DNA from: Clostridiales bacterium
Lineage (GTDB): Bacteria; Bacillota; Clostridia; Christensenellales; Aristaeellaceae
Direction: 5' to 3'
Assembly: GCA_012517815.1 (NCBI GenBank)
Contig: JAAYUF010000059.1
Location: 34,260 to 98,259, forward strand
DNA: 64,000 nucleotides
Both the position numbers and the translations under genes were made by a program. The notes under the pieces are model-generated. The model did no database searches, was not told the DNA's origin, and saw only the letters and a program-made list of their open reading frames with translations. Of this stretch, positions 17,553 to 24,053 are shown piece after piece. Position 1 is the first letter of the stretch. Each line of letters opens with the position of its first letter.

Positions 17553-18356
17553 TTACAGCGTTCCCAGAACGCCAAACAGCTCCGCCGGGCTGTCGCCTGC
17601 CAGCAGGCGGATTACGATGATCACCAGCAGGTGCAGCGGATAGAAGCCGTAGCCCAGCCACTTTGGCAGCCGAACGTTCATCCGCGTCGGGATGAGGATC
17701 AGCGGAAGCGCCATCCACATCATCGCCTGCATATGGAAGAAGGGCTGCAGCATTGGCCCGATGCCCGGCCAGGTGAGGAATGTGAGCGGCATGCCCATCA
17801 CCGTCGTGATCTGACTGCCGGATGATCCCCAATACATCGCGTAGGCCAGAAACATCGCTGCCAGACCGCCGGCCGAGCGCCGCGCGAAGTACATCAGCAG
17901 GATGAAGGCGAGACCTTTCCAGCCGTAATCGACCTTGAGAAAACCCAGCAGCAGGAAGCACGCTGCGGGCGCCCAGAACTGGCTGCCATACCGTTTTTTT
18001 TGGATGCCGGCTATCGAAAGCACGCCCAGCAGCAGCAGAAACAGGATATTGAGCTTGGACCAAGGGTTGCCCAGCGCAACCATGTTGACGGGCTGAGAAA
18101 CAACCGCCAGGATGAACAGCCGGAACGCGTATCGGTAGATGTCGCGCGTGTATTCCGCGCCGACCACCAGGCACCACACGTACAGGGGCATCGCTATGCG
18201 CCCGATCATCCGCAATTCCGGCATGTTGCCAAAGAGCGCCACGTCCATATGATCGATCATCATAAAGACAAGCGCCATCAGTTTCAGCCACGAGGTATCC
18301 TGATTGCCCCCCAGCGTTACAGGACGCCGGGTTAGTGCCACACTGTCCATCTGCAT
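17553..18356 (-). CDS. TraX-family membrane protein
   Basis: This is a 267-aa protein with about eight hydrophobic helices, matching the TraX family: SWLKLMALVFMMIDHMDVALF at the N-terminus (the family's K-x-A-x-x-x-M-x-x-D-H-x), RMIGRIAMPLYVWCLVVGAEYTRD, and HMQAMMWMALPLILI...GYGFYPLHLLVI near the C-terminus. In F plasmid TraX acetylates pilin; chromosomal members are presumed membrane acyltransferases of unknown target. ATG 18356 sits 17 nt after the predicted transcription start with AAAGG upstream. It stands alone and ends with TAA. Confidence 0.88.
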   Translation of the reverse strand: MQMDSVALTRRPVTLGGNQDTSWLKLMALVFMMIDHMDVALFGNMPELRMIGRIAMPLYVWCLVVGAEYTRDIYRYAFRLFILAVVSQPVNMVALGNPWSKLNILFLLLLGVLSIAGIQKKRYGSQFWAPAACFLLLGFLKVDYGWKGLAFILLMYFARRSAGGLAAMFLAYAMYWGSSGSQITTVMGMPLTFLTWPGIGPMLQPFFHMQAMMWMALPLILIPTRMNVRLPKWLGYGFYPLHLLVIIVIRLLAGDSPAELFGVLGTL

Positions 18357-18379
18357 GCGCGCCTTTCGTTATTCGGCTC

Positions 18380-18408
18380 ATTATAGCATAGGAAGGACGG
18401 TCTGCCAA
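18380..18408 (-). promoter_or_regulatory. promoter of the TraX-like gene
   Basis: On the minus strand TTGGCA, 17 bp, TATAAT, with TGC before the -10. This is close to consensus. Confidence 0.88.
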
Positions 18409-18596
18409 TGCGGGGATCGCGCTGCCGTGCCGTCGGAATCGTTCCAGACGCCGCGGAAGATTCGGGCGGCGCAGCCCCGGGCATTCGTTCGGCCGTTGTG
18501 ACGCGGGCTGCATACGGCGATGCTTTCTGTAACAGTCAAACGCAGCCTTTGAAAGATGCACGGTTTCGTAAGGTCTGACCGTTTCTTTCAGGCAGG

Positions 18597-18640
18597 GTTC
18601 AGCGGATGTTCATCCGCGGTTCACCTGCGCCGTTTACACT
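18597..18640 (+). promoter_or_regulatory. three GTTCA repeats at 11-bp phase followed by a -10-like TACACT: likely OmpR/PhoB-type operator
   Basis: GTTCA occurs at 18597, 18608 and 18619, exactly one helical turn apart, then TACACT at 18635-18640. Direct repeats at 11-bp spacing ending about 10 bp before a -10 are how PhoB/OmpR-family regulators activate promoters lacking a -35. A small membrane-protein gene and an OmpR-type regulator lie immediately downstream. Confidence 0.6.
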
Positions 18641-18677
18641 TCTTAAGTCGACGGAAAGAATGCCGGGAGGTTTGCGG

Positions 18678-18779
18678 ATGGACATTCAGGGGTCGGGGCG
18701 CATAGCCGTTGCGCTTTGGGTGCTTGCGGCGGTAACCGTTACGCTTCTGTTGCGCTATGGTACCTTTGCGGTCGCGTAG
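18678..18779 (+). CDS. 33-aa single-helix membrane peptide (too short for the ORF track)
   Basis: ATG 18678 is preceded by GGGAGGTTTGCGG, a good ribosome site. The peptide starts MDIQGSGR, has one hydrophobic helix (IAVALWVLAAVTVTLLL), and ends RYGTFAVA with a TAG stop. It lies between the phased-repeat operator and the two-component genes, so it may be a target or an accessory membrane partner of the histidine kinase. No family was recognised, and chance cannot be excluded for so short a frame. Confidence 0.5.
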   Translation: MDIQGSGRIAVALWVLAAVTVTLLLRYGTFAVA

Positions 18780-18838
18780 GGAGCGCCTGTGTCGGGTTGA
18801 CCGTTTTCCCGGAGGTTGGGCCGGGGCGCAGATTTCGT

Positions 18839-18867
18839 TTGAGTTTACGGCGTCGGTTTGGTATACT
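18839..18867 (+). promoter_or_regulatory. promoter of the two-component operon
   Basis: TTGAGT, 17 bp, TATACT, ending 33 bp before the GTG start of the response regulator. Confidence 0.75.
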
Positions 18868-18900
18868 GTTGCCAAAGCCGCCGGATAAGGGGTGCTGCCT

Positions 18901-19587
18901 GTGAAACTGCTGATTGTGGACGATGAAAAGCGCATTCGGGAACTGATCGCCAAGTATGCCCTGTTTGAGGGCTATGAATGCGCCGAGGCCGAAAACGGCA
19001 TGCAGGCGGTGGACATCGCGCGCGCGCAGACGTTCGACCTCATCATCATGGATATCATGATGCCCGAGCTGGACGGCTTCAGCGCTTCCCGGGAAATCCG
19101 CAAGAATCATCCCGGCGTGCCCATCATCCTGCTATCGGCACGCGGAGAGGAATACGACAAGATCCACGGCTTTGAGCTGGGGATTGACGATTACGTGGTC
19201 AAGCCGTTCTCGCCCAAGGAACTGATGCTTCGGGTCGGCGCGGTGCTTCGGCGGGCCGGCGCGGGCGCGGGGACAGGCGCGGCGGAAGCGCACCAGACCG
19301 CGGTGATCGACGCCATGGTGGTGGATTTCACCGCCCGGCAGGTTACCATCGACCGGCAGGCGATCGATCTGTCCCCCAAGGAGTACGACCTGCTTTTCTA
19401 CCTCGTCCGCAACCGGGGCATCGCCCTCACGCGGGATAAGCTGATCTCCGAAGTGTGGGGCTATGATTTTTTTGGCGACGACCGCACGCTGGATACGCAC
19501 ATCAAGCTCCTGCGCAGGCAGCTGGGCGATTACGCCCGGTATATCGTCACGCTCAGGGGAGTAGGATACCGCTTTGAAAAAGACTGA
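18901..19587 (+). CDS. response regulator, OmpR/PhoB family
   Basis: This is a 228-aa DNA-binding regulator. The receiver domain (1-~120) shows the acidic pair in VDDEKRIRE, the phosphorylated aspartate in LIIMDIMMPELDG and the lysine in YVVKPFS. The winged-helix domain follows (~130-228) with LSPKEYDLLFYLVRNRG, DRTLDTHIKLLRRQLG and the C-terminal hairpin TLRGVGYRFEKD. I start at GTG 18901, nine bases after AAGGGG; GTG 18892 is an alternative. The gene overlaps the kinase by 14 bp. It is the obvious candidate to bind the phased GTTCA repeats upstream. Confidence 0.95.
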   Translation: MKLLIVDDEKRIRELIAKYALFEGYECAEAENGMQAVDIARAQTFDLIIMDIMMPELDGFSASREIRKNHPGVPIILLSARGEEYDKIHGFELGIDDYVVKPFSPKELMLRVGAVLRRAGAGAGTGAAEAHQTAVIDAMVVDFTARQVTIDRQAIDLSPKEYDLLFYLVRNRGIALTRDKLISEVWGYDFFGDDRTLDTHIKLLRRQLGDYARYIVTLRGVGYRFEKD

Positions 19588-21139
19588 GCTTCCCGCAGAG
19601 AAACGTGTATTTCAGCAGACGGCCCGCGCCCTGTGGCGCAGGGCTTGCGCGCCGATGAACCGGCTGGGCATCCGAAGCCGGGTATTTGTGTATTTTCTGC
19701 TGTTCACGGCGGCGCTGCTGGTGCTGTTATGGGTGTTCCAGATCGCGCTGCTGTCTGATTTTTACAGCATGCAGAAAACCGGCATCCTCAACGCCACCAT
19801 GGATACGCTCAACGGCAATATCGACAATGAGGACTTGCAGCTGTTGGCGGACCGCCTTTCCGAAACCAACGACGTTTGCGTGCTGATCGTCAACGAACGC
19901 GGCGATAAGCTGATCTCCGCGGAGTCGACCCGCGACAGTGTGATCCACCACATGAGCCCCATGGACCTGGACCGCTACATTCAGGTCAGCCGAACGCAAT
20001 CCGGCACGCTGTACCGCATCTTTAACATGGGTGGCTTCGGTAAAAGCACCTATGACGAAAACCGGTTCAGCGGCCCCGTGCCGCCCGCCGACGACGGCCG
20101 CTCCCGCAGCATGGTGGCGATCCGCGCCGTGCAAACCAGCGACGGAGAGATGCGCTACGTGTTCCTCAGCGCCCTGATTACGCCGGTGGACGCGACCGTG
20201 CAAACGCTTCGCAGCCAGTACCTGTTTATCGCCGTGCTGATGGTGGTGCTATCCTTCTTATTGTCGCTGGTGCTGTCCCGCAGGATCGCAAAGCCGATCA
20301 TCCACACCAGCGACGCGGCGAAGGGCCTGCCTGAGGGCAGGTTTGATCCCAAGCCCTCCAACGTCAGCTACCGGGAAATTTACCAGCTCAACGCCACGCT
20401 CACGCAGGCGGCGCGGGATCTGCGCCGTGTGGAAGAGATGCAGCGGGAGCTCATCGCCAACATCTCCCACGACCTGCGCACGCCGCTCACGCTGATCGAA
20501 GGGTACGCCGAGGCCATGCGCGACCTGCCCGGCGAGAACACGCCGCAAAACATGCAGGTGATCATCGAGGAAGCCAAACGCCTGACCAGCCTGGTCAACG
20601 CAGTGCTTGACTACAGCGCGTGCCGGAACGGCAGCAGCGCCGTCGATCCCAAGCCTTATAACCTCACCGGCAGCATCGTGCAGATTCTGAAACGGTACCG
20701 CAAGCTTACCGAACTGGACGGTTACCATATCCATTTTCACTCGGTGCAGAGCGTCACCGTACTCGCCGACGAAATGAGAATCGGTCAGGTGATCTACAAC
20801 CTGGTCAACAACGCGCTGACATATACCGGCGCGAATCAGACGGTCACGGTGGTGCAGACCGTCGTCAACACGCGGGTGCGCGTGGAGGTGAAGGATACCG
20901 GGGAAGGCATCGACGCGCAGGAACTCCCCTACATCTGGAGCCGGTACTACCGGGGGCATAAGCCCCACAAGCGGCCGACGGTCGGTACCGGGCTTGGCCT
21001 GAGCATCGTCAAAGGCATCCTGGACAGCCATCAGGTGCCCTACGGCGTGGAAAGCGCGGCCGGAACCGGCACCACGTTCTGGTTTGAACTCCCCATTGAG
21101 AAGATTGAGCCACTGCGGGCGGAGGACACCGACGCGTAA
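19574..21139 (+). CDS. membrane sensor histidine kinase
   Basis: This 521-aa partner of the preceding regulator starts at TTG 19574 behind GGGGAGTAGG. The order is a cytoplasmic N-terminus, helix 1 (VFVYFLLFTAALLVLLWVFQ), an extracellular sensor of about 150 residues, helix 2 (LFIAVLMVVLSFLLSLVLS), HAMP, HisKA with the phosphorylated histidine in IANISHDLRTPLTLIEGYAEAM, and HATPase with N box VIYNLVNNALTYT, G1 KDTGEGI and G2 GTGLGLSIVKGI. The signal is not evident from sequence. It ends with TAA and a terminator follows within 45-80 bp. Confidence 0.95.
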   Translation: MKKTELPAEKRVFQQTARALWRRACAPMNRLGIRSRVFVYFLLFTAALLVLLWVFQIALLSDFYSMQKTGILNATMDTLNGNIDNEDLQLLADRLSETNDVCVLIVNERGDKLISAESTRDSVIHHMSPMDLDRYIQVSRTQSGTLYRIFNMGGFGKSTYDENRFSGPVPPADDGRSRSMVAIRAVQTSDGEMRYVFLSALITPVDATVQTLRSQYLFIAVLMVVLSFLLSLVLSRRIAKPIIHTSDAAKGLPEGRFDPKPSNVSYREIYQLNATLTQAARDLRRVEEMQRELIANISHDLRTPLTLIEGYAEAMRDLPGENTPQNMQVIIEEAKRLTSLVNAVLDYSACRNGSSAVDPKPYNLTGSIVQILKRYRKLTELDGYHIHFHSVQSVTVLADEMRIGQVIYNLVNNALTYTGANQTVTVVQTVVNTRVRVEVKDTGEGIDAQELPYIWSRYYRGHKPHKRPTVGTGLGLSIVKGILDSHQVPYGVESAAGTGTTFWFELPIEKIEPLRAEDTDA

Positions 21140-21183
21140 CGGGCGCTCGCGGTGCCGACAAATTCCGCCGATCCAAGAGGTTT

Positions 21184-21218
21184 GCTTCCGGTGTCTGACC
21201 AGGCTCCGGAAGCTTTTC
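21184..21218 (+). terminator. terminator of the two-component operon
   Basis: GCTTCCGG and CCGGAAGC pair around a 14-base loop, followed by TTTT. Confidence 0.75.
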
Positions 21219-21483
21219 TGCTTTGCTCCCCCGACGCGTTTGTCAAACCCGCCGCCGATAGGCCCTGGCATGATGAGGCAGTCTAGACCGTGATCACAGC
21301 GCGGCGCGCACGCCAGTCTTTCAGGGGTGAATGGCGCGTAAGCGTTCTTCCCCGCCTGTTCCCGGATGCGTATCCGTTATTTACCGCCCAAATAGGCGGC
21401 GCCTGTCGCCGGCCTTTCAAACCGCGTGGTCGATTGATGGAGCCGAAAGGTAGGCGGATACCCTGTGCTAATGGGGAATTACG

Positions 21484-21529
21484 GCAAAAAAACGCCTCCG
21501 GCCTGTCTGTTTACAGCCGGAGGCGTTCA
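21484..21529 (-). terminator. terminator of the 41-aa peptide gene
   Basis: On the minus strand AACGCCTCCGGC and GCCGGAGGCGTT form a long stem followed by seven T residues (GTTTTTTTGCC), about 20 bp after the TGA. Confidence 0.9.
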
Positions 21530-21549
21530 GGTGCGTTTTAACGGAGCGC

Positions 21550-21675
21550 TCAGTAGACGTTGGTCAGCACCGCGGCAAGCAGCACGCCGCCCAGCAGCAG
21601 CGCCGCCATGACCAGCGAAACCATACGGATGACGACGGATCTCGATCCTTTTTTTCTTTTTGTCGTAGCCGGCAT
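21550..21675 (-). CDS. 41-aa membrane peptide
   Basis: ATG 21675 sits behind AAGGAGGAAACGAC, a near-perfect ribosome site. The peptide has a Lys/Arg-rich N-terminus (MPATTKRKKGSRS) and one hydrophobic helix (VSLVMAALLLGGVLLAAVL), ending TNVY with TGA. With its own consensus promoter and strong terminator it is clearly a real gene. The layout, a basic start plus one helix, recalls DUF4044-type small proteins of Bacillota, but I would not assign it. A role as a small regulator or assembly factor at the membrane is possible. Confidence 0.85.
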   Translation of the reverse strand: MPATTKRKKGSRSVVIRMVSLVMAALLLGGVLLAAVLTNVY

Positions 21676-21734
21676 GTCGTTTCCTCCTTGACGGGTTACG
21701 CCCCTGAGGCTGGTTCGCCAACGGGGGCGAGGCG

Positions 21735-21763
21735 ATTATACCACAATGGGCCGGGCTGCACAA
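21735..21763 (-). promoter_or_regulatory. promoter of the 41-aa peptide gene
   Basis: On the minus strand TTGTGC, 17 bp, TATAAT; transcription would begin about 55 nt before the ATG. Confidence 0.8.
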
Positions 21764-21832
21764 GCGCGGCACCGGCGGTTGGCCGGCGAGTGCTTCAACT
21801 CTGGCTGGGCCAAAACTCGATTGCTTTGTCCC

Positions 21833-23071
21833 TTACAGGCAGCCCTTTTGCTCCATATGTTCCAAAGCGCGCATCAGGGCCAGCTTGCCGTGGCTGTAGG
21901 TTAACCCGCCCTGCAGATAGACGGTAAACGGCTCGCGCATGGGGGCGTCCGCGCTCAACTCGATGCTCGCGCCGGACACGAACGTGCCCGCCGCCATGAT
22001 CACCTGCTCCTGATAGCCGGGCATGTCCCACGGTTCCGGCATGGCCATGCTGTCCACGGGGGACGCCATCTGAATGCCCTGGCAGAAGGCCACGATCCGT
22101 TCCGGCGTGCCCAGTTCCAGCGCCTGTATGATATCGGTGCGCGGCGCGTCCACAGCGGGTTCGGTGCGCATGCCCATGCCCGCGAACAGGGCCGCCGCGA
22201 GCGTGGCTGTGCGCAGCGCCTGCGCCACTACGTGCGGAGCCAGGAACAGCCCCTGATAAAAGGGCTGATAACTTGCGGCGTAGCTGCCGACTTCCCGCCC
22301 GATGCCCGGCGCGGTCAGGCGGTTTGCGACACGCTCCACCCACGGCTTCCTGCCGACGATATAGCCGCCCGTTGGCGCGATGCCCCCGCCGGGGTTTTTT
22401 ATCAGACTACCCACGCACAGGTCCGCGCCGAAATGGGTCGGCTCCCGTTCCTGTACAAACTCGCCGTAACAGTTATCCACCATCAGGCATAAGCCGGGGT
22501 ACTCGTGATGCAGCCGATCGGCCAGCAGCCCGATCTCCTCCGGGGTGACGGATCGCCGGGCGGCGTAACCCCGGCTGCGCTGTACGGCGACGACCTTCGT
22601 ATACGGCTTGATCGCCGCGCGGATGGCGGGCCAATCCAACTCGCCTCTCGCGTCTAGATTCACCTGAACGTAACGCACGCCCATCTCGGCGAGCGAGCCC
22701 GGCGAAGGTTCCCGGATGCCGATGATGCCCTCCAGCGTATCGTACGGCGTGCCGGTAACGCTTAACAGCTCGTCTCCCGGGAGCAGCAATCCAAACAGGC
22801 ACATCGACAGCGCGTGCGTGCCCGAAGCGATCTGCGGCCGCACAATCGCCTCCTCCGCGCCGAACAGGTGCGCGAAGATCGCCTCCAGGGTATCCCGGCC
22901 GATATCGCCGTAGCCGTAGCCGGTGGTCGGCGCAAAATGGCGCGAGGCGACCTCGAATTGCTGAAAAGCTTCCAAAACCCGCGCCGTGTTCGCAAGCGCG
23001 GTCGCGTCGATCCGGCGGAACGCGGCTTCGCACACCGCTTCCGCCTGTTGCACCCGTTGCGTGATGTTCAT
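21833..23071 (-). CDS. PLP enzyme, methionine gamma-lyase-like (aluminium-resistance family)
   Basis: This 412-aa protein belongs to the PLP-dependent family annotated as methionine gamma-lyase-like or aluminium resistance (YnbB in Bacillus). The cofactor lysine is in GSLIKNPGGGIAPTGGYI; RPQIASGTHALSMCLFG binds the phosphate, and VDNCYGEFVQEREPTHFGADL is family-typical. ATG 23071 overlaps the miaA stop (ATGA), so the genes are translationally coupled. In Bacillus the same gene (ynbB) lies in the hfq/miaA neighbourhood, so the arrangement is conserved. Activity on methionine, cysteine or a related amino acid is presumed. Confidence 0.92.
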   Translation of the reverse strand: MNITQRVQQAEAVCEAAFRRIDATALANTARVLEAFQQFEVASRHFAPTTGYGYGDIGRDTLEAIFAHLFGAEEAIVRPQIASGTHALSMCLFGLLLPGDELLSVTGTPYDTLEGIIGIREPSPGSLAEMGVRYVQVNLDARGELDWPAIRAAIKPYTKVVAVQRSRGYAARRSVTPEEIGLLADRLHHEYPGLCLMVDNCYGEFVQEREPTHFGADLCVGSLIKNPGGGIAPTGGYIVGRKPWVERVANRLTAPGIGREVGSYAASYQPFYQGLFLAPHVVAQALRTATLAAALFAGMGMRTEPAVDAPRTDIIQALELGTPERIVAFCQGIQMASPVDSMAMPEPWDMPGYQEQVIMAAGTFVSGASIELSADAPMREPFTVYLQGGLTYSHGKLALMRALEHMEQKGCL

Positions 23072-24021
23072 GCCTTCGCTTCTTTCCAAAACGCCCCGGC
23101 GATGCGAAGCGCTTCCATCATACTTTCCGGGCGGCACATGTCCAGCCATACGACGCCCGGTACCGCCCGAAACCAGGTCCCTTGCCGTTTGGCATACCGC
23201 CTTGTGTTGCGTTTCATCAGTTCGACCGCTTCCCAAAGCGGCGCGTTGCAAAGCATTACCGGCGCCAGTTCCTTGTAGCCGATGCCCTGCATCGCCTGCG
23301 CCTGCGGGGAAACGCCCGACGCAAGCAACGCGCTCACCTCATCCGGAAGGCCCTGCTCCAGCATGCCGTCCACGCGCGCCTCAATCCGGCGGTAGAGCGT
23401 TTCCCGTTCCAGCGTGGTTCCCAACAGGCAAAAGCGAAAGGGCGCGGCGTCGGCCGGGCGTTCCTGTTGCGAGATGGGTTTCCCGGTCAGTTCCAGCACT
23501 TCCAGCGCGCGGGTGACGCGCAGCACGTCGTTTTCGTGCAGCTTGGCCGCGGCGGCGGGGTAGGCCTTCCGAAGTCGTTCAAACAGCGCCCGTTTGCCTC
23601 CCGCTTGGGCGGCCTCGCTCTTCAATCGCTCCCGGACGGCCGCGTCGCTGGGTACGCCACCCAACCGGAGCCCGTCGGTCAGCGCGCGGAGGTAAAAACC
23701 CGTACCCCCGGTCAAGACCGGCAGCGCGCCCCGGGCGTAGACGTCCTGTACGGCCTGTTCGGCCAAGCGGGCATACTGCGCGACCGAGAAATTATCATAC
23801 GGCTCCACGATATCCAGCAGATGATGCCGAACCAGCGCCTGATCCGTCCGCGACGGTTTGGCCGTCCCGATATCCATCCGGCGATAGACCTGCATGCTGT
23901 CCATATTGAGGATCTCGCCGCCCAGGCTTTGCGCCAGCATCATCGCCAGCGCCGATTTCCCGCTGGCCGTCGGCCCCACGACGCCCAGCGCCGGGATCGG
24001 TGATTTCGTTTCGCCCGTCAT
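23068..24021 (-). CDS. miaA: tRNA dimethylallyltransferase
   Basis: MiaA adds the isopentenyl group to A37 of tRNAs reading codons that start with U, the step before MiaB. The 317-aa protein has the P-loop GVVGPTASGKSALA, the tRNA/DMAPP segment NMDSMQVYRRMDIGTAKPS, and LTGGTGFYLRALTDGL. ATG 24021 follows GGAGGG. It is the third gene after mutS and mutL, the order seen in many Bacillota. Both enzymes of the ms2i6A pathway (miaA and miaB) are therefore within 8 kb. Confidence 0.95.
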   Translation of the reverse strand: MTGETKSPIPALGVVGPTASGKSALAMMLAQSLGGEILNMDSMQVYRRMDIGTAKPSRTDQALVRHHLLDIVEPYDNFSVAQYARLAEQAVQDVYARGALPVLTGGTGFYLRALTDGLRLGGVPSDAAVRERLKSEAAQAGGKRALFERLRKAYPAAAAKLHENDVLRVTRALEVLELTGKPISQQERPADAAPFRFCLLGTTLERETLYRRIEARVDGMLEQGLPDEVSALLASGVSPQAQAMQGIGYKELAPVMLCNAPLWEAVELMKRNTRRYAKRQGTWFRAVPGVVWLDMCRPESMMEALRIAGAFWKEAKA

Positions 24022-24053
24022 GCATGCCCTCCGTTACGCAGGTTGCCGCTCCA

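Noticed and set aside
16863-17825. 320-aa ORF after icd
   Set aside because: It crosses the icd terminator and runs antisense into the TraX-like gene; composition is chance-like.
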